From an uncultured Caulobacterales bacterium (lineage in GTDB: Bacteria > Pseudomonadota > Alphaproteobacteria > Caulobacterales > Maricaulaceae), in assembly GCA_938009235.1 (NCBI GenBank), contig CALLIK010000014.1, positions 1 to 55,743 of the forward strand: a stretch of 55,743 nt of DNA, read 5' to 3'. The translations under genes were made by a program, and so were the position numbers. The notes below the pieces were generated by a model that made no database searches, was not told where the DNA came from, and saw only the letters and a program-made list of their open reading frames with translations. The stretch's first letter is position 1, and each line of letters starts with the position of its first letter. Below are positions 21,476 to 33,037 of this stretch, piece after piece.

Positions 21476-22747
21476 CTAAAAATTTTCCCGCAACCACTGA
21501 ACAGATCGCATAACAGCATTCCCAGAATAACGTTCAGCCCGAATGCGGCGGCCCGATAAATCAGGAGGCCCTGTTACGACCTCTGGCCTGTCTTCAAACA
21601 CGTTCTTCAGTAGACCTGTCGCGACAGCAAAATCAGGCTGACTAAGCTCTTCTGACAACCCAAAGACGCCATGTGGCTGCCCAATTCGAACACGTTTACC
21701 CAAAACATGGGTTGCCAATTCCCTTACGCCATTCAAATGCGCGCCGCCGCCAGTCAATACAACCTGCCGACCAGAATAGGCCTCAAGCCCCGCTTTATGG
21801 ATACGCTCACGTAGAAGCTCTAAGGTCTCTTCAACGCGAGATCTAATAATTTTAGTTACGATAGAGCGCGGCTCATGATGCAATTCGTCCTGCGCAGCAA
21901 TGGGCGGGCAAGGCACCATGACCTGCTCATCATCTGCTCCGTGCAAACAAGACCCGTAAATCATTTTAATCCGCTCTGCCGCCTCGAAAGGCGTCGAAAG
22001 TCCACGCGCGAGGTCAGACGTGATATTACGTCCTCCCACACTTAAAGCATCAATATGCACAAGTGTGTTGTCACGCAAAATCGCTGCCGATGTTATACCT
22101 GCGCCCAAATCTATAAGCGTAACACCAAGATCACTCTCGTCCTCTGTCAGAACAGACAGCGCAGCGGCATAAGGACTGACGGTGACCGATCTAATCGTCA
22201 AATGACAGCGTTCAATACAATGCGCCAAATTCCGCAATGGACCGATACCACCCAACACGAAATGCATGTCTACGCCTAATTTGCGGCCATACATACCACG
22301 CGGGTCACGAATACCATCTTCGCCATCCACCTGCCAATTCAATGGTATCGCATGCAAAATCGCGTGTTCAGCTTGAGATAATTTAGAGAGGGACGAATTT
22401 AAAACACGTTTTAAATCACGATCTACTACAGCTCCACTTGCAAATTCTGTTTGCACTGTCATGTGCTCTGACCGAAGCGATCGTAGCGCAACATTCACGC
22501 AAACATCTTGAACCGTGACACCCGCTGCGCGTTCCGCTTTCTCAACCGCAGTACGAATACCAACTTCAGCTGCGTCGAGATCAACAACGGCCCCACCTTT
22601 TAACCCAGATGACACACCAAAGCCTGAACCAATCAAACGTACGCCAAGGCCAGGTTCCTCCCGCCCAATCAAGCAGACGACTTTATTAGAGCCAATATCA
22701 AGTACACACACCGTCTCCGGCTGTCGTTTTGTCGCCCCACCAAACAT
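21476..22747 (-). CDS. ftsA: Cell division protein FtsA
   Basis: 423 residues. Actin-like membrane anchor of FtsZ. The actin-fold phosphate 1 motif CVLDIGSNKVVCLI is at about 14-27, the SHS2 domain region (LRSEHMTVQTEFASG) follows, phosphate 2 is LIDLGAGITSAAI and the adenosine motif is VVLTGGGAHLNGV. The extreme C-terminus is amphipathic (VMRSVQWLRENF), as expected for the membrane-targeting helix. It starts 3 bases after ftsQ. Confidence 0.96.
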   Translation of the reverse strand: MFGGATKRQPETVCVLDIGSNKVVCLIGREEPGLGVRLIGSGFGVSSGLKGGAVVDLDAAEVGIRTAVEKAERAAGVTVQDVCVNVALRSLRSEHMTVQTEFASGAVVDRDLKRVLNSSLSKLSQAEHAILHAIPLNWQVDGEDGIRDPRGMYGRKLGVDMHFVLGGIGPLRNLAHCIERCHLTIRSVTVSPYAAALSVLTEDESDLGVTLIDLGAGITSAAILRDNTLVHIDALSVGGRNITSDLARGLSTPFEAAERIKMIYGSCLHGADDEQVMVPCPPIAAQDELHHEPRSIVTKIIRSRVEETLELLRERIHKAGLEAYSGRQVVLTGGGAHLNGVRELATHVLGKRVRIGQPHGVFGLSEELSQPDFAVATGLLKNVFEDRPEVVTGPPDLSGRRIRAERYSGNAVMRSVQWLRENF

Positions 22748-22750
22748 GCT

Positions 22751-23638
22751 CTAACTAGAGTGAGCTTGAGCGGTAGGTTTAGTACTCAGACCAATACGGT
22801 CCGAAAGTCGCAAATCAATAGTGCCAACGTCTCGTGATAGAATGAAGGTCTTGCGGTCCAATGCGGCCAAACGGCTCAATGCATGACCAACCTCTTGCGC
22901 AGGTAATTTAACGACAGTCTCATTACGCATATGCAAGTCCCAACGCCCCGATGGAAACATCACTAGACTCTCAACGCGGCTCCAAATTTCAGTATATGGC
23001 CCAACAGCCGCTTCAATAATCTTTACCTGAGATGGAGCGTCTTCACCGACATAGGTTTTTAAACCTGAAGGGATCGACACAGCTTCAGACACGGGAACAA
23101 TAGGCTGACCTGAGTTCGCGAGTAAGTGCAGCTCTCCCTCATGTTGCCATAAAGCATAAGGCGTGGTTTCAACAACTTGAACGACAATCCGGTTTGGCCA
23201 AAGACGACGCACCACGGCACGTTCAACCCAAGGCAAACTTTCTGTACGATCCCGTGCTGCATCCAAATCCACACCGAAGAAATAGCCACCTCGTTGAATT
23301 TGAGCCGCCATACGGATGTCGCGTTCATTCAAACGTCCCTCACCCATGACATCGACTTGTTCTACGACAAAGCCCGCCGCCATCAGTTTATCAATCTTCC
23401 AGACATTCAAATTTTTTCGAATGGCAGGTAGATATCCGCCAAGCCAAAGGCCAATAAAAATGAGAAACAGAAACGTCCCAATAATCTTAAAAACAAAACG
23501 AACGAAAGCCTTTGGTGAATGTTTAGCCGCACGCATTTGCGCTGCCATCCAATTCTGAGAGCCGCGTAGACCTGGTTTAAGCGGGCTAACCCGATTCATA
23601 CCAGTGTATTTCGACTTACCTTTGTTTACCGCGGCCAT
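22751..23638 (-). CDS. ftsQ: Cell division protein FtsQ
   Basis: 295 residues, bitopic inner-membrane protein of the divisome. A basic cytoplasmic N-terminus of about 50 residues, one transmembrane segment (FLFLIFIGLWLGGYLP), then a periplasmic POTRA domain (VEQVDVMGEGRLNERDI, SLPWVERAVVRRLWPNRI) and the beta domain (YALWQHEGELHLLANSGQPI). The start overlaps the end of ddl by 13 bases; the stop is 3 bases before ftsA. Confidence 0.95.
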   Translation of the reverse strand: MAAVNKGKSKYTGMNRVSPLKPGLRGSQNWMAAQMRAAKHSPKAFVRFVFKIIGTFLFLIFIGLWLGGYLPAIRKNLNVWKIDKLMAAGFVVEQVDVMGEGRLNERDIRMAAQIQRGGYFFGVDLDAARDRTESLPWVERAVVRRLWPNRIVVQVVETTPYALWQHEGELHLLANSGQPIVPVSEAVSIPSGLKTYVGEDAPSQVKIIEAAVGPYTEIWSRVESLVMFPSGRWDLHMRNETVVKLPAQEVGHALSRLAALDRKTFILSRDVGTIDLRLSDRIGLSTKPTAQAHSS

Positions 23639-24549
23639 GAAGCATCCTCAACCATCCAGCGACAAAGCTGGCCAAATCCGATCCCGACATAAGCCGCTTG
23701 TTCAGGAACAAGCGATGTCGGGGTCATCCCAGGTTGAGTATTGACTTCAAGCATTACGATTTTGTTTACCACATTGTCTGGAGTGCAGTTTTCATCATTA
23801 AATCTAAAATCTGCACGTGAAACACCACGGCAACCAAGTGCCACATGCGCTTTTGCAGCCCAATCAAGGCAAAGCGCCGTTACATAATCAGGTAACTCAG
23901 CTGGACACACATGCTCTGCGGCGTTGTCACCGTATTTTTCTTCATAGTCATACCACCCTTGTGGGATGATTTCGGTCACGCAGATAGCGACGCCATCTTT
24001 GACCGCGACTGTAAGTTCCCGCCCTGGGATATAGCTTTCGACAACAACTTGCTCGCCCATTTCAATGTCAGCGGCAATCGCCTCGCGCGGAGCGCTGTCA
24101 TCATCACGAATGATGTAAACTGATTTGGAAGACCCCTGCCCATTCGGCTTCACCACATATGGCATATCAATGGGGTGCGTGCGGGCCACGTCTAAACGAT
24201 CAAACAAACCTCCATCGGCCACCGTAATACCGACAGCTTGTAAGACATGTTTGGCCCGATGCTTATCCATAGCCAAAGCCGATGCCATGACGCCTGAATG
24301 CGTATATGGCTTACCGAACATATCTAAGACGCCTTGGACACGGCCATCTTCGCCCCAATCCCCATGCAGAGCATTGAAGACAACATCAGGCTTGGCCGTC
24401 TTTAGCTGTTCCCAAAGCGCGTGTGTCACATCTATTTCAATCACGTCATAGTTCAGTTCGCGTAAAGCGTCCGCGCAAGCTGCGCCTGTGACCAAGGACA
24501 CATCTCGTTCAGAAGACAGGCCGCCTTTTAAAACTGCTATCCGGGTCAT
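23626..24549 (-). CDS. ddl: D-alanine--D-alanine ligase
   Basis: 307 residues, ATP-grasp enzyme making the D-Ala-D-Ala dipeptide used by MurF. Visible are [16 protein letters not shown] at the N-terminus, [12 protein letters not shown], the ATP-binding [16 protein letters not shown], and the magnesium site [20 protein letters not shown]. The start overlaps the murB stop (ATGA). Alanine racemase, its substrate supplier, is encoded at the far end of this window. Confidence 0.97.
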   Translation of the reverse strand: MTRIAVLKGGLSSERDVSLVTGAACADALRELNYDVIEIDVTHALWEQLKTAKPDVVFNALHGDWGEDGRVQGVLDMFGKPYTHSGVMASALAMDKHRAKHVLQAVGITVADGGLFDRLDVARTHPIDMPYVVKPNGQGSSKSVYIIRDDDSAPREAIAADIEMGEQVVVESYIPGRELTVAVKDGVAICVTEIIPQGWYDYEEKYGDNAAEHVCPAELPDYVTALCLDWAAKAHVALGCRGVSRADFRFNDENCTPDNVVNKIVMLEVNTQPGMTPTSLVPEQAAYVGIGFGQLCRWMVEDASWPR

Positions 24550-25457
24550 GCAGGCTCTCCGATGCGGCGAACTTCCCAGTGCAGATCGACGCCTTGCGTT
24601 TCCAAGACTTTTGCACGCACAGCTTCGCCGAGGGCTTCGAGGTCAGCCGCCGTTGCGTCGTCAGCGTTGATCATAAAATTGCAATGCTGCTCGCTCATTT
24701 GGGCCCCGCCAACGCGCAAACCACGACAACCCGCGTCATCAATAACCTTCCAAGCGCCGCGACCACCACTTTGCTCAGGGTCAGGGTTCTTAAATGTAGA
24801 GCCTCCCGTTTTCTCTCGGATGGGTTGGCTGCTTTCTCGTTTCGCTGTGATCTCGTCCATACGCGCCAGAATATCAGTAGGCGCATCCGATGTGCCTTCG
24901 AAGATAGCTTGCGTGAAAATCAAATCTTTCGGCGCACCGCAATGACGATAACTATAGTCCATCTCGGCAAGGTCCATGACCTGCCGCCGACCTGTACGGT
25001 CAAGCGCAACAACACTCACAAGACGGTCTTTTGTTTCAGCACCATAACAACCCGCATTCATGCGCAAGGCCCCGCCAATCGTTCCGGGCACGCCTGCATA
25101 AAACTCAAGTCCTGCCACGCCTGCTTTCGCCGCAGCTTTAGCCACTGTTTTATCTAGCGCCGCAGCGCCCGCAGTTATCTTTAAACCCTCGACGTTTACC
25201 TGCCCAAAGCTTGGTCCCAAACGCACGACAACACCTTTAACGCCGCCATCACGGACAAGCGTATTCGACGCGACGCCTAAAACCTGCACTGGAATATAAT
25301 CAGGCGTAGAGCTCAGAAAATGCGCGAGGTCCGCTTCATCTTTCGGCATAAAAAGCGCCTCAGCAGAACCGCCAACACGCAGCCATGTATAGGGCGCAAG
25401 CGATATATTCGCCCGCAACTTTCCGCGCACCTCAGGTAATTGATCGAGAAGACTCAC
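24546..25457 (-). CDS. murB: UDP-N-acetylenolpyruvoylglucosamine reductase
   Basis: 303 residues, FAD enzyme that reduces enolpyruvyl-UDP-GlcNAc to UDP-MurNAc. The type II (short) MurB pattern is seen: [53 protein letters not shown] (FAD site), the catalytic Ser in [11 protein letters not shown], and a final Glu region (EVRRIGEPA). Overlaps murC by 4 bases and ddl by 4 bases. Confidence 0.96.
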   Translation of the reverse strand: MSLLDQLPEVRGKLRANISLAPYTWLRVGGSAEALFMPKDEADLAHFLSSTPDYIPVQVLGVASNTLVRDGGVKGVVVRLGPSFGQVNVEGLKITAGAAALDKTVAKAAAKAGVAGLEFYAGVPGTIGGALRMNAGCYGAETKDRLVSVVALDRTGRRQVMDLAEMDYSYRHCGAPKDLIFTQAIFEGTSDAPTDILARMDEITAKRESSQPIREKTGGSTFKNPDPEQSGGRGAWKVIDDAGCRGLRVGGAQMSEQHCNFMINADDATAADLEALGEAVRAKVLETQGVDLHWEVRRIGEPA

Positions 25458-26899
25458 AGCTTAGCTAAGTCCTCGGGCAGGTCTGCCGCCCAATAGGTAA
25501 TGTCGCCCGCGCCCAGACATACAATCAAATCGCCCGGCTCTAAATGCGGATGAAGGTCTTGCGCTAATGTGGCTTTAGATGTCAGCGAGATGTGGCGATG
25601 CCCATGACTGCGTATAGATTCGGCTAATGACGGAGCACTGATACCTTCAATCGGCTCTTCGCCCGCAGCATAAACATCAGTCAAATAGACACGGTCTGCA
25701 TCATTGAAACAGGTTGAGAAGTCTTCGAATAAATCTTTCAAACGGCTATATCGATGCGGCTGCATAACAGCATGAACTTTACCACTGCCCTCACCCGCAG
25801 ACACAACTTGGCGCGCGGCTTGTAGAACCGCAGAAATTTCAACTGGATGATGGCCATAATCATCAATCACATTGACGCCGTTCCATTTGCCCACATTTGT
25901 AAAGCGGCGCTTCACGCCCCCGAAACTACTCAGGCCTTTGCGAACTTGCTCGCTATCAAGGCCTAACTCTCGAGACACAGCAATCGCGGAGAGTACATTT
26001 TGCGTATTATGTTTACCCGCCATTGGCAGGAACAGGTCCGCCCAACGATCTTCTTCACCATCCAACCCTCTAAAAACAACGTCGAAACGTGACCCTTCAG
26101 GTTCTAAGCGTAAATTTTCTGCGCGCACATCTGCCTGCGGGTTAAAGCCATAAGTCACAACACGACGGTCATTGATTTTACTTACAAGGTTTTGGACTTC
26201 GGGGTGATCAATACAAAGCACCGCAAATCCATAAAACGGAAGGTTTTCAACGAAAGTTGCGAAGGCATTCCTGAGCGTATCAAAATCGCCGTAATGCTCC
26301 ATATGTTCAGGATCGATATTGGTGACGACCGCAACAGTTGGAAGCAACTTCAAGAACGTCCCATCACTCTCATCCGCTTCGACAACCATCCAGTCGCCAA
26401 GGCCCAGTTTCGCATTCGACGCATAGGCATTAATAATTCCGCCATTAATAACAGTCGGATCAAGGTCGCCGCCTTCAAGCAACGCCGCAATCATCGTTGT
26501 GGTCGTCGTCTTGCCGTGCGTGCCGCCAACCGCGACAGTCCATTTAAGGCGCATCAGCTCAGCCAGCATTTCGGCGCGTCGAACGACGGGAATGGCCCGC
26601 GCGCGCGCTTCCATCAGCTCCGGGTTATCCGCCTTGATCGCGGAGGACATCACAATGGCTCCAGCTCCGTGAACTTGCTCGGCCTTTTGGCCAATGAAAA
26701 TTGTCGCACCCAGACGCTTTAAACGCTCAGTGTTTGTACTTTCGCGGGCATCAGACCCTTGCACTTCATAGCCAAGGTTCAACATGACTTCGGCAATGCC
26801 TGACATACCGATACCGCCAATACCAACAAAGTGGATCGGACCAAGATCGAATGGAACCTTCGTAGCGAGGGCATTTTGTTTTAAATTTGTATTGGGCAT
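25454..26899 (-). CDS. murC: UDP-N-acetylmuramate--L-alanine ligase
   Basis: 481 residues. Adds L-Ala to UDP-MurNAc, the first amino acid of the stem peptide. N-terminal [18 protein letters not shown] nucleotide-binding loop, central P-loop [18 protein letters not shown], then [10 protein letters not shown] and [16 protein letters not shown]. The start is the ATG at 26899 because AAGG lies 5 bases upstream and it sits 7 bases after the murG stop; a longer reading from 27010 would overlap murG by more than 100 bases and add a non-conserved tail. Confidence 0.97.
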   Translation of the reverse strand: MPNTNLKQNALATKVPFDLGPIHFVGIGGIGMSGIAEVMLNLGYEVQGSDARESTNTERLKRLGATIFIGQKAEQVHGAGAIVMSSAIKADNPELMEARARAIPVVRRAEMLAELMRLKWTVAVGGTHGKTTTTTMIAALLEGGDLDPTVINGGIINAYASNAKLGLGDWMVVEADESDGTFLKLLPTVAVVTNIDPEHMEHYGDFDTLRNAFATFVENLPFYGFAVLCIDHPEVQNLVSKINDRRVVTYGFNPQADVRAENLRLEPEGSRFDVVFRGLDGEEDRWADLFLPMAGKHNTQNVLSAIAVSRELGLDSEQVRKGLSSFGGVKRRFTNVGKWNGVNVIDDYGHHPVEISAVLQAARQVVSAGEGSGKVHAVMQPHRYSRLKDLFEDFSTCFNDADRVYLTDVYAAGEEPIEGISAPSLAESIRSHGHRHISLTSKATLAQDLHPHLEPGDLIVCLGAGDITYWAADLPEDLAKL

Positions 26900-26906
26900 G
26901 GGAACC

Positions 26907-28004
26907 TTAGCTGATGGTACTGATGACCAGCTGTGTGAGATCGTAGGCCGCGCGCGGACGCCCGCAGGAACGGGCAGCAGCGGCGGCGGAAGAAAGCCAA
27001 CTCGAATCATTTAATCTGTCCTCTAAGATATTCGCGACAGACTGAGGCGTAAACTCTAATTCAGGCAAAATGTCGGCGGCACCGTGACCTTCCAAAGACT
27101 GCGCATTCACAGTTTGGTGGTCATCCATTGCAATGGCGAGTGGAATAAGGAGCGAAGGTTTCCCCATCAGGGCAATCTCGGAGACAGATGACGCTCCTGC
27201 GCGCGCCACAATGTAATGAGCTCTCGCGAGATGGACTTCGATATCGGAAAAGAACGTTTCACACAGCGCGACGACGCCTGCATCTTTATAGGCTTGGCGC
27301 GCATCATCCAAAGCGCTCTCAGTGGTTTGCTGCACGACATTCAATCTCGAACGCATATCTTCAGGTAAAAGCGCCACGGCTTTAGGCAAGGTTTCAGACA
27401 AGATACGCGCGCCAAGACTGCCACCAACAACCAGCAAATGGATCGTATCAGTCGGCGGAGAATAACTGGCGGGAACTGCGGCGGCGACCTGCGCCCGCAT
27501 TGGGTTACCTAAATTTGTAACCTTAGCGTCAGGGCTCACTTTTTTTAGTATTTCAAAACCAGAAACAACATGCGTAGCCTTGGCGGCGAACACGCGATTA
27601 ACTCGCCCAAGTACGGCATTTTGCTCATGGAGGAGTGTTGGCAATCCCGCAGATTGCGCAGCCCGCATCGCAGGGAACGCAGGATAGCCGCCAAAACCAA
27701 CAACGACATCTGGCTTCCAATCGCGAATAAAGGCTTTGGCTTGGCCGACACCCTTTGCCAATTTCAATATGCCCTTGATCGCTTGAAGCGGTTTACGCGG
27801 TGAAATCGAGGCGGCTTGAATTTCAATAATAGGGTCAGCAGGAATACGGTCGCAATGTTTGAGCCCGCGCGCATCCGTCATCATCGCAATATCCCAACCT
27901 TCAGCCTTTAGGCCTTCAGCCAGAGCTTGGGCAGGAAACATATGTCCGCCTGTACCACCCGCAGCGAGCAACACTTTTTTTGGCGACCTATCGGCCATAT
28001 TCAT
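26907..28004 (-). CDS. murG: UDP-GlcNAc:undecaprenyl-PP-MurNAc-pentapeptide GlcNAc transferase
   Basis: 365 residues, peripheral membrane GT28 enzyme converting lipid I to lipid II. N-terminal [19 protein letters not shown] glycine loop, [25 protein letters not shown], and the UDP-GlcNAc site [27 protein letters not shown] lies 4 bases before the start. The gene overlaps ftsW by 17 bases. Confidence 0.97.
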   Translation of the reverse strand: MNMADRSPKKVLLAAGGTGGHMFPAQALAEGLKAEGWDIAMMTDARGLKHCDRIPADPIIEIQAASISPRKPLQAIKGILKLAKGVGQAKAFIRDWKPDVVVGFGGYPAFPAMRAAQSAGLPTLLHEQNAVLGRVNRVFAAKATHVVSGFEILKKVSPDAKVTNLGNPMRAQVAAAVPASYSPPTDTIHLLVVGGSLGARILSETLPKAVALLPEDMRSRLNVVQQTTESALDDARQAYKDAGVVALCETFFSDIEVHLARAHYIVARAGASSVSEIALMGKPSLLIPLAIAMDDHQTVNAQSLEGHGAADILPELEFTPQSVANILEDRLNDSSWLSSAAAAARSCGRPRAAYDLTQLVISTIS

Positions 28005-29136
28005 AGGCTCCTGGGCGGCGGCGCGTAAACGACAGAATCAACCCCGCCGTAAAGCACGAGGCCAACATGGACGAGCCACCGTTTGAAATGAACGGTAAAG
28101 TCATGCCTTTGCTCGGTGCCATATTCAAATTCACGAATAGGTTAATGACAGTTTGTATGCCCACCAAAGTCGCCAAACCCGCCGTTGCCAATTGGCAAAA
28201 ATAGTCATTCAACCGCAGAGAATTGCGGAAAGTTTGAACCACAAACCCTGCAAGCAATAGGACAAGGATCGTTGAAATCAAAAACCCAAACTCTTCAACT
28301 GTTACAGCAAAAATAAAATCCGTGTTTCCATCAGGCAAAGAATATTTCACGCGCCCCTCCCCTGGACCTTGCCCAAAAAACCCACCTGAAGAAATCGCCT
28401 CTAATGCCTTATCTGTTTGATAGCTATCTGATGTATTAGGTGAGGTAAAAGCACTCACGCGGGCGCGCACATGCGGCAATGTCAAATAGGCGGCAAAAAC
28501 ACCTACAATAGAAATACCAAGCAGTATCAGCAGCCACCCCAAAGAGAGCCCGGCAAAAAAGAAAACGGCTGCGAAACCCAAAGTCAAAAGAAAAGACTGT
28601 CCAAAATCAGGTTGTGAAATCAGCAACACCACCAACAAAACATAAGTAGCAAAAACAATCGCAACGGCAGGCACGTTGTGGTCACGATGTCGGATCGAAA
28701 ACATCCACGCCGCGAAGACGATAAAGGCAGGCTTTGCAAATTCAGATGGTTGCAACCCGAATGGCCCAATACGAATCCAGCGGGTTGCACCTTTAACTTC
28801 ATATCCAACCATCGGCAACGCCAGCATAATAAAAAATGACGCGATCAGGGTCAGAACAGCAATGCGTCGCGCATTCACGGCATCAAAAAGCGAGACAACA
28901 AACATGCCAACTACCCCCATACCAACAAAAACCATGTGCTTATAAAGAAAGAAAAACGAGTTACCATAATCCAATCTTGCCGCCGCAGCAGGGCTGGACG
29001 CCATAGACAAAATAAGGCCTGCTCCAAGCAAACAGATAAGGATGGAAAGCGTGACTTGGTCGACACTACGCCACCATTCACCAAACAAATTTCGCCGTGA
29101 ACGAGAGGTAATTAGACGTAGGAACGCCTTTATCAC
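27988..29136 (-). CDS. ftsW: Peptidoglycan glycosyltransferase FtsW
   Basis: 382 residues with about ten transmembrane helices, a SEDS-family lipid II polymerase working with FtsI at the septum. Typical motifs are GATRWIRIGPFGLQPSEFAKPAF in two parts (ATRWIRIGPFGLQPSEFAK), AISSGGFFGQGPGEGRVKY, PDGNTDFIFAVTVEEFGF and the final PFISNGGSSMLAS. Overlaps murD by 4 bases and murG by 17. Confidence 0.96.
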   Translation of the reverse strand: MIKAFLRLITSRSRRNLFGEWWRSVDQVTLSILICLLGAGLILSMASSPAAAARLDYGNSFFFLYKHMVFVGMGVVGMFVVSLFDAVNARRIAVLTLIASFFIMLALPMVGYEVKGATRWIRIGPFGLQPSEFAKPAFIVFAAWMFSIRHRDHNVPAVAIVFATYVLLVVLLISQPDFGQSFLLTLGFAAVFFFAGLSLGWLLILLGISIVGVFAAYLTLPHVRARVSAFTSPNTSDSYQTDKALEAISSGGFFGQGPGEGRVKYSLPDGNTDFIFAVTVEEFGFLISTILVLLLAGFVVQTFRNSLRLNDYFCQLATAGLATLVGIQTVINLFVNLNMAPSKGMTLPFISNGGSSMLASCFTAGLILSFTRRRPGAYEYGR

Positions 29137-30578
29137 GCGACGCTACCATGCACCGAAGTTTTGGCATCGCCCGTCTCATCAATGCCCATGAGCGTATGGA
29201 CCTGTGAGCGGAAAGCATCACCGCGAACTTCAAAATTCTTGAACTGATCAAAGCTAGCGCAAGCTGGTGACAACAATACGATTGGGTCTTTCACACCTGA
29301 TTCGAGAGCATCCTTAGTGGCACAAAGTAATGCCATTTTGAGTGTCGATTTATTTTGGTACGGACACTCAGCCACACCCAACGTTTGCCCAAAATCATTT
29401 GCTGCATCACCAATCAAGTAAGCCGAGCGGACATTGCCAAACAAGTCCCTGAGCGGCTCGATACCACCCTCTTTGGGCACGCCGCCTGCAATCCAAAATA
29501 TGTTTTCATAGCTCGCTAACGCCTGACGTGCAGCATCCGCATTGGTCGCCTTGCTATCATTGACAAAACGAACATTGCGTAGGGTGCCAACAGTTTCCAT
29601 ACGATGTGCAAGGCCAGGAAACGATAAAATGGCCTCACCAATCTCTTTTGAGTCAAGATCAAACGAACTGACTGCAGCATAGGCTGCTGCAGCATTTTGC
29701 CAATTGTGCTTTCCTTCGAGCGCCTTAGCCTTGCGCAAATCGCAAACTTCGATAGACTTCTTAGACATGTTGCAAAACAGTTTCCCGCCCAAAACGCTAA
29801 CGCCATGCCCAGAGGCGCGGCGTACACTAATCGGGACAATTCTGCGGCCGTTTCGAACCTTAAGCTGCGAGCATAACGCTTTACCATATGTGTCATCGAC
29901 GCCAATAACGACGGTATCACCTTGCGTTTGGTTCGCGAAGACAGCCTGTTTCGCCTTCCCATAGCCCTCAAGCGTCCCATGTCGATCCAGATGATCAGGA
30001 GACAGGTTTAAAAAAATCGCTGCATTGGCACGCAAAGACTGCGTTCTTTCCAACTGGTAACTAGAGAGCTCAATCACATAATACGTACCGCTATGCATAC
30101 TATTGAGATCCAAAACCCCACGGCCAATATTCCCGCCAATCTGCGCATCCTTCCCGCATGTTCTCAGGATATGCCCAACAAGGGATGTCGTTGTAGACTT
30201 TCCATTTGTACCCGTTATCGCAATAATTTTAGGTCGCTCGTGTTCGGGTTTAGCTGCGACTTCCCGTGCGAGTATTTCAATATCGCAGATAATGGGTACA
30301 CCTGCGTCTTGCGCTGCTTTAGCTGACCAATGCACACTTGGTAGATAATGAGGCACCCCAGGTGAGAGCACAAATTCATTGACCTTTGACCAATCAGCTT
30401 TCTTCAAGTCCTGCAGCGGAACGCCCTGCTTATTCGCACGATCTCGGGTGTCTGAGTTATCGTCCCACGCCCAAACGGTTGCGCCGCCCGCGACAAGAGA
30501 CAACGCGGCGGTAACACCCGTGCGTCCAAGTCCGAAGACTGCGACCGTGCGGCCGCTGAATGTGTCTGCTTTAATCAA
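29133..30578 (-). CDS. murD: UDP-N-acetylmuramoylalanine--D-glutamate ligase
   Basis: 481 residues. Adds D-Glu to UDP-MurNAc-L-Ala. N-terminal VAVFGLGRTGVTAAL, P-loop AITGTNGKSTTTSLVGHIL, NLSPDHLDRHG and HRMETVG with the late FVNDSKATNADA motif are all diagnostic. The start lies 1 base after the mraY stop; the stop overlaps ftsW (ATGA). Confidence 0.97.
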   Translation of the reverse strand: MIKADTFSGRTVAVFGLGRTGVTAALSLVAGGATVWAWDDNSDTRDRANKQGVPLQDLKKADWSKVNEFVLSPGVPHYLPSVHWSAKAAQDAGVPIICDIEILAREVAAKPEHERPKIIAITGTNGKSTTTSLVGHILRTCGKDAQIGGNIGRGVLDLNSMHSGTYYVIELSSYQLERTQSLRANAAIFLNLSPDHLDRHGTLEGYGKAKQAVFANQTQGDTVVIGVDDTYGKALCSQLKVRNGRRIVPISVRRASGHGVSVLGGKLFCNMSKKSIEVCDLRKAKALEGKHNWQNAAAAYAAVSSFDLDSKEIGEAILSFPGLAHRMETVGTLRNVRFVNDSKATNADAARQALASYENIFWIAGGVPKEGGIEPLRDLFGNVRSAYLIGDAANDFGQTLGVAECPYQNKSTLKMALLCATKDALESGVKDPIVLLSPACASFDQFKNFEVRGDAFRSQVHTLMGIDETGDAKTSVHGSVA

Positions 30579-30579
30579 T

Positions 30580-31677
30580 CTAACGCAGTTTCAAGGTCGA
30601 AAGACCGATAATCGCCAGGACAATGGCGATGATCCAAAAGCGGATAACAATCGTCGACTCCTGCCAACCTTTTTTCTCATAATGATGATGTATTGGCGCC
30701 ATGCGGAAGACGCGCTTCCCTGTCAGTTTAAAAGACGCGACCTGTACAATCACAGACACGGCCTCAAGAACGAAAAGCCCACCGATGATCGCAAGAACGA
30801 TCTCATGCTTAATCGCAACAGCCGTCACGCCTAGCGCACCACCTAAAGCCAAAGAGCCAGTATCGCCCATAAAAATCATGGCCGGCGGCGCGTTAAACCA
30901 AAGAAAGCCGAGAGAGGCACCAATGATAGCGCCCAAGAAAATCGTAATCTCCGCACTTCCTGGGACATGCGGAACCCCGAGATAATTCGAAAAAATGGCA
31001 TTCCCAACGAGATAGGCAATAAAAGCCAAACTCATGCAGGCAATCATAACAGGGACAATGGCCAAACCATCAAGACCATCTGTTAAGTTCACAGCATTCG
31101 CAGTCCCTACAACGACAAGACAGCCGAATGGAATGAAAAAGATGCCGAGGTTGACTGTAAAATTTTTCAGAAGCGGAATAGCCAGTCCCGTCGCAAATTC
31201 AGGATCCTCCGAAGGAAAAGCTGTCGTCAATATCCAAACGGCAATTGCAGCGATGCCAAACTCAAGAAACAAACGTATTTTGCCTGAAAACCCTTTGTGA
31301 GACTGACGAGAGACTTTCAAATAGTCATCATAAAACCCAATCGCGCCATACCCAAACGTCACCAAAATAATGACCCAAAGAAAAGGGCTGTGCAGATCAG
31401 CCCAAAGCAGAGTTGAAACCAGTATCGCAAGTAAGATCATCAACCCGCCCATTGTCGGGGTTCCAGCCTTCTGGATGATGTGGCTTTCTGGCCCATCTTC
31501 ACGGATCGGCTGGCCTTTACCTTGGCGCGCCCGCAATGCGTCAATCATCTTTTCACCAAAGACAAAAAAGATGATAAGTGACGTCATTAATGCGCCGCCA
31601 ACGCGAAACGTAATATAATTAAACAGGTTGAAGAGTTGAAACTCATCGCCCAGTGGTGCGAGCCATTCATAGAGCAT
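30580..31677 (-). CDS. mraY: Phospho-N-acetylmuramoyl-pentapeptide transferase
   Basis: 365 residues, ten-helix membrane enzyme that makes lipid I from undecaprenyl phosphate. Conserved features are [25 protein letters not shown] (catalytic Asp pair), [30 protein letters not shown] and the C-terminal [13 protein letters not shown]. Overlaps murF by 11 bases. Confidence 0.98.
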   Translation of the reverse strand: MLYEWLAPLGDEFQLFNLFNYITFRVGGALMTSLIIFFVFGEKMIDALRARQGKGQPIREDGPESHIIQKAGTPTMGGLMILLAILVSTLLWADLHSPFLWVIILVTFGYGAIGFYDDYLKVSRQSHKGFSGKIRLFLEFGIAAIAVWILTTAFPSEDPEFATGLAIPLLKNFTVNLGIFFIPFGCLVVVGTANAVNLTDGLDGLAIVPVMIACMSLAFIAYLVGNAIFSNYLGVPHVPGSAEITIFLGAIIGASLGFLWFNAPPAMIFMGDTGSLALGGALGVTAVAIKHEIVLAIIGGLFVLEAVSVIVQVASFKLTGKRVFRMAPIHHHYEKKGWQESTIVIRFWIIAIVLAIIGLSTLKLR

Positions 31678-33037
31678 TAGATGCCATCCCCTTGAGTTGC
31701 GCTACTACCCCTCCAACACCAGACGCGTTGGACCCTTTGATCAGCACTATATCTCCGTCAAGGAGTTCGCCTTTCAGTTTCGTTAACAAAGACTGAGGTT
31801 TTGAAGACCAACCTCCACGCATAGGCTGAGGCATTGCCCCCATAAGCATGCGCATACATTCACCCGCCACAAATACGCGCTCGAAACCGGCCTCAATAAG
31901 AGGCTCCGCCAAACCGCGATGTAAGTCTAATTCATCCGCGCCCAATTCGAACATATCACCGAGCAACGCCAGCTTTCGCCCAGGACGTAATGCCGCCGCA
32001 GAGAATGCCGCCCGCATAGATGTCGGGTTGGCATTGTAGCTTTCATCGATCAAGGTGACATGTTTGCCATCAATCTCAAGCGCATGCGTATCACCCCGCC
32101 CAGGCGCAGGTACGATCTTACGCAGAGCCATAGCGGCCTTACGCAATGGCAGTTCCGCGGCCAGCGCCACAGCCATACAGGCCGCAGCATTCATGAACCA
32201 ATGCTCACCAGGGATCATCAAGGTCACGTCAATCTGTTGCTTGCCGACACGCAAGCGAACATTGCCGCCTGCCGCGTGAGAATTTGTGCTGACGATACAA
32301 ACATCATCTTTGTCCGAATGACCAAAGGTCAATATCTTGACGTCATGCTTTTCGGCCTGCGCCCTAATCCGTATCGTTTGATCATTGTCGCCATTGAGGA
32401 TCAGTGTTCCGCCCTCTGTGATGCCCGTAATGATTTCAGCCTTAGCGTCCGCAATAGCTTCGATGTTTTTGAAATTTGCGAGATGAGCCCCGACAACATT
32501 ATTGATCAAAGCTATTTGCGGCTGGACGAGTTCGGTTAAGCCCGCCATTTCACCCGTATGGTTCATACCCATCTCGAACACGGCAAAATCAGCAGCTTCA
32601 GGCACTGTAGCGAGCGTAATCGGGACACCGATATGATTATTGAATGACTTTATAGATTTATGCGACGCTCCAAAGGCGGACAGCATAACAGCAAGCGCAT
32701 CTTTGACGGATGTTTTCCCGACGCTACCCGTCACCCCAATGCGGAGAGCTTTGCGGGAGTTACGCGCATAGATACCGAGAGCCTCCAGCGCCTTTGCAAC
32801 ATCAGGAACAATGACAGCCTTAACATCATCAGCGGCACTTTCGCATAATACGCCGCCTCCACCAGCCGCCATCGCCGCTGGGATAAATTCATGTCCATCA
32901 CGCACATCCTTTAGCGCGACGAATAGATCACCCGCTTGCAGGCTTCGCGTATCGATAGACACGCCTGAGACCGTAAAATCATGCGTGGCTCGACCGCTCG
33001 TAGCCTCGGCAATCTCTGCTGATGTCCAGAGGATCAT
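31667..33037 (-). CDS. murF: UDP-MurNAc-tripeptide D-alanyl-D-alanine ligase
   Basis: 456 residues. Adds D-Ala-D-Ala to complete the pentapeptide precursor. P-loop [31 protein letters not shown], and the C-terminal [15 protein letters not shown] motif are typical. The start overlaps the murE stop (ATGA). Confidence 0.97.
   Translation of the reverse strand: MILWTSAEIAEATSGRATHDFTVSGVSIDTRSLQAGDLFVALKDVRDGHEFIPAAMAAGGGGVLCESAADDVKAVIVPDVAKALEALGIYARNSRKALRIGVTGSVGKTSVKDALAVMLSAFGASHKSIKSFNNHIGVPITLATVPEAADFAVFEMGMNHTGEMAGLTELVQPQIALINNVVGAHLANFKNIEAIADAKAEIITGITEGGTLILNGDNDQTIRIRAQAEKHDVKILTFGHSDKDDVCIVSTNSHAAGGNVRLRVGKQQIDVTLMIPGEHWFMNAAACMAVALAAELPLRKAAMALRKIVPAPGRGDTHALEIDGKHVTLIDESYNANPTSMRAAFSAAALRPGRKLALLGDMFELGADELDLHRGLAEPLIEAGFERVFVAGECMRMLMGAMPQPMRGGWSSKPQSLLTKLKGELLDGDIVLIKGSNASGVGGVVAQLKGMASNAL

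Noticed and set aside
26900..27010. Upstream extension of murC by 37 codons
   Set aside because: Lies inside murG and adds a non-conserved Pro/Ser-rich tail; the ATG at 26899 has a ribosome-binding site.
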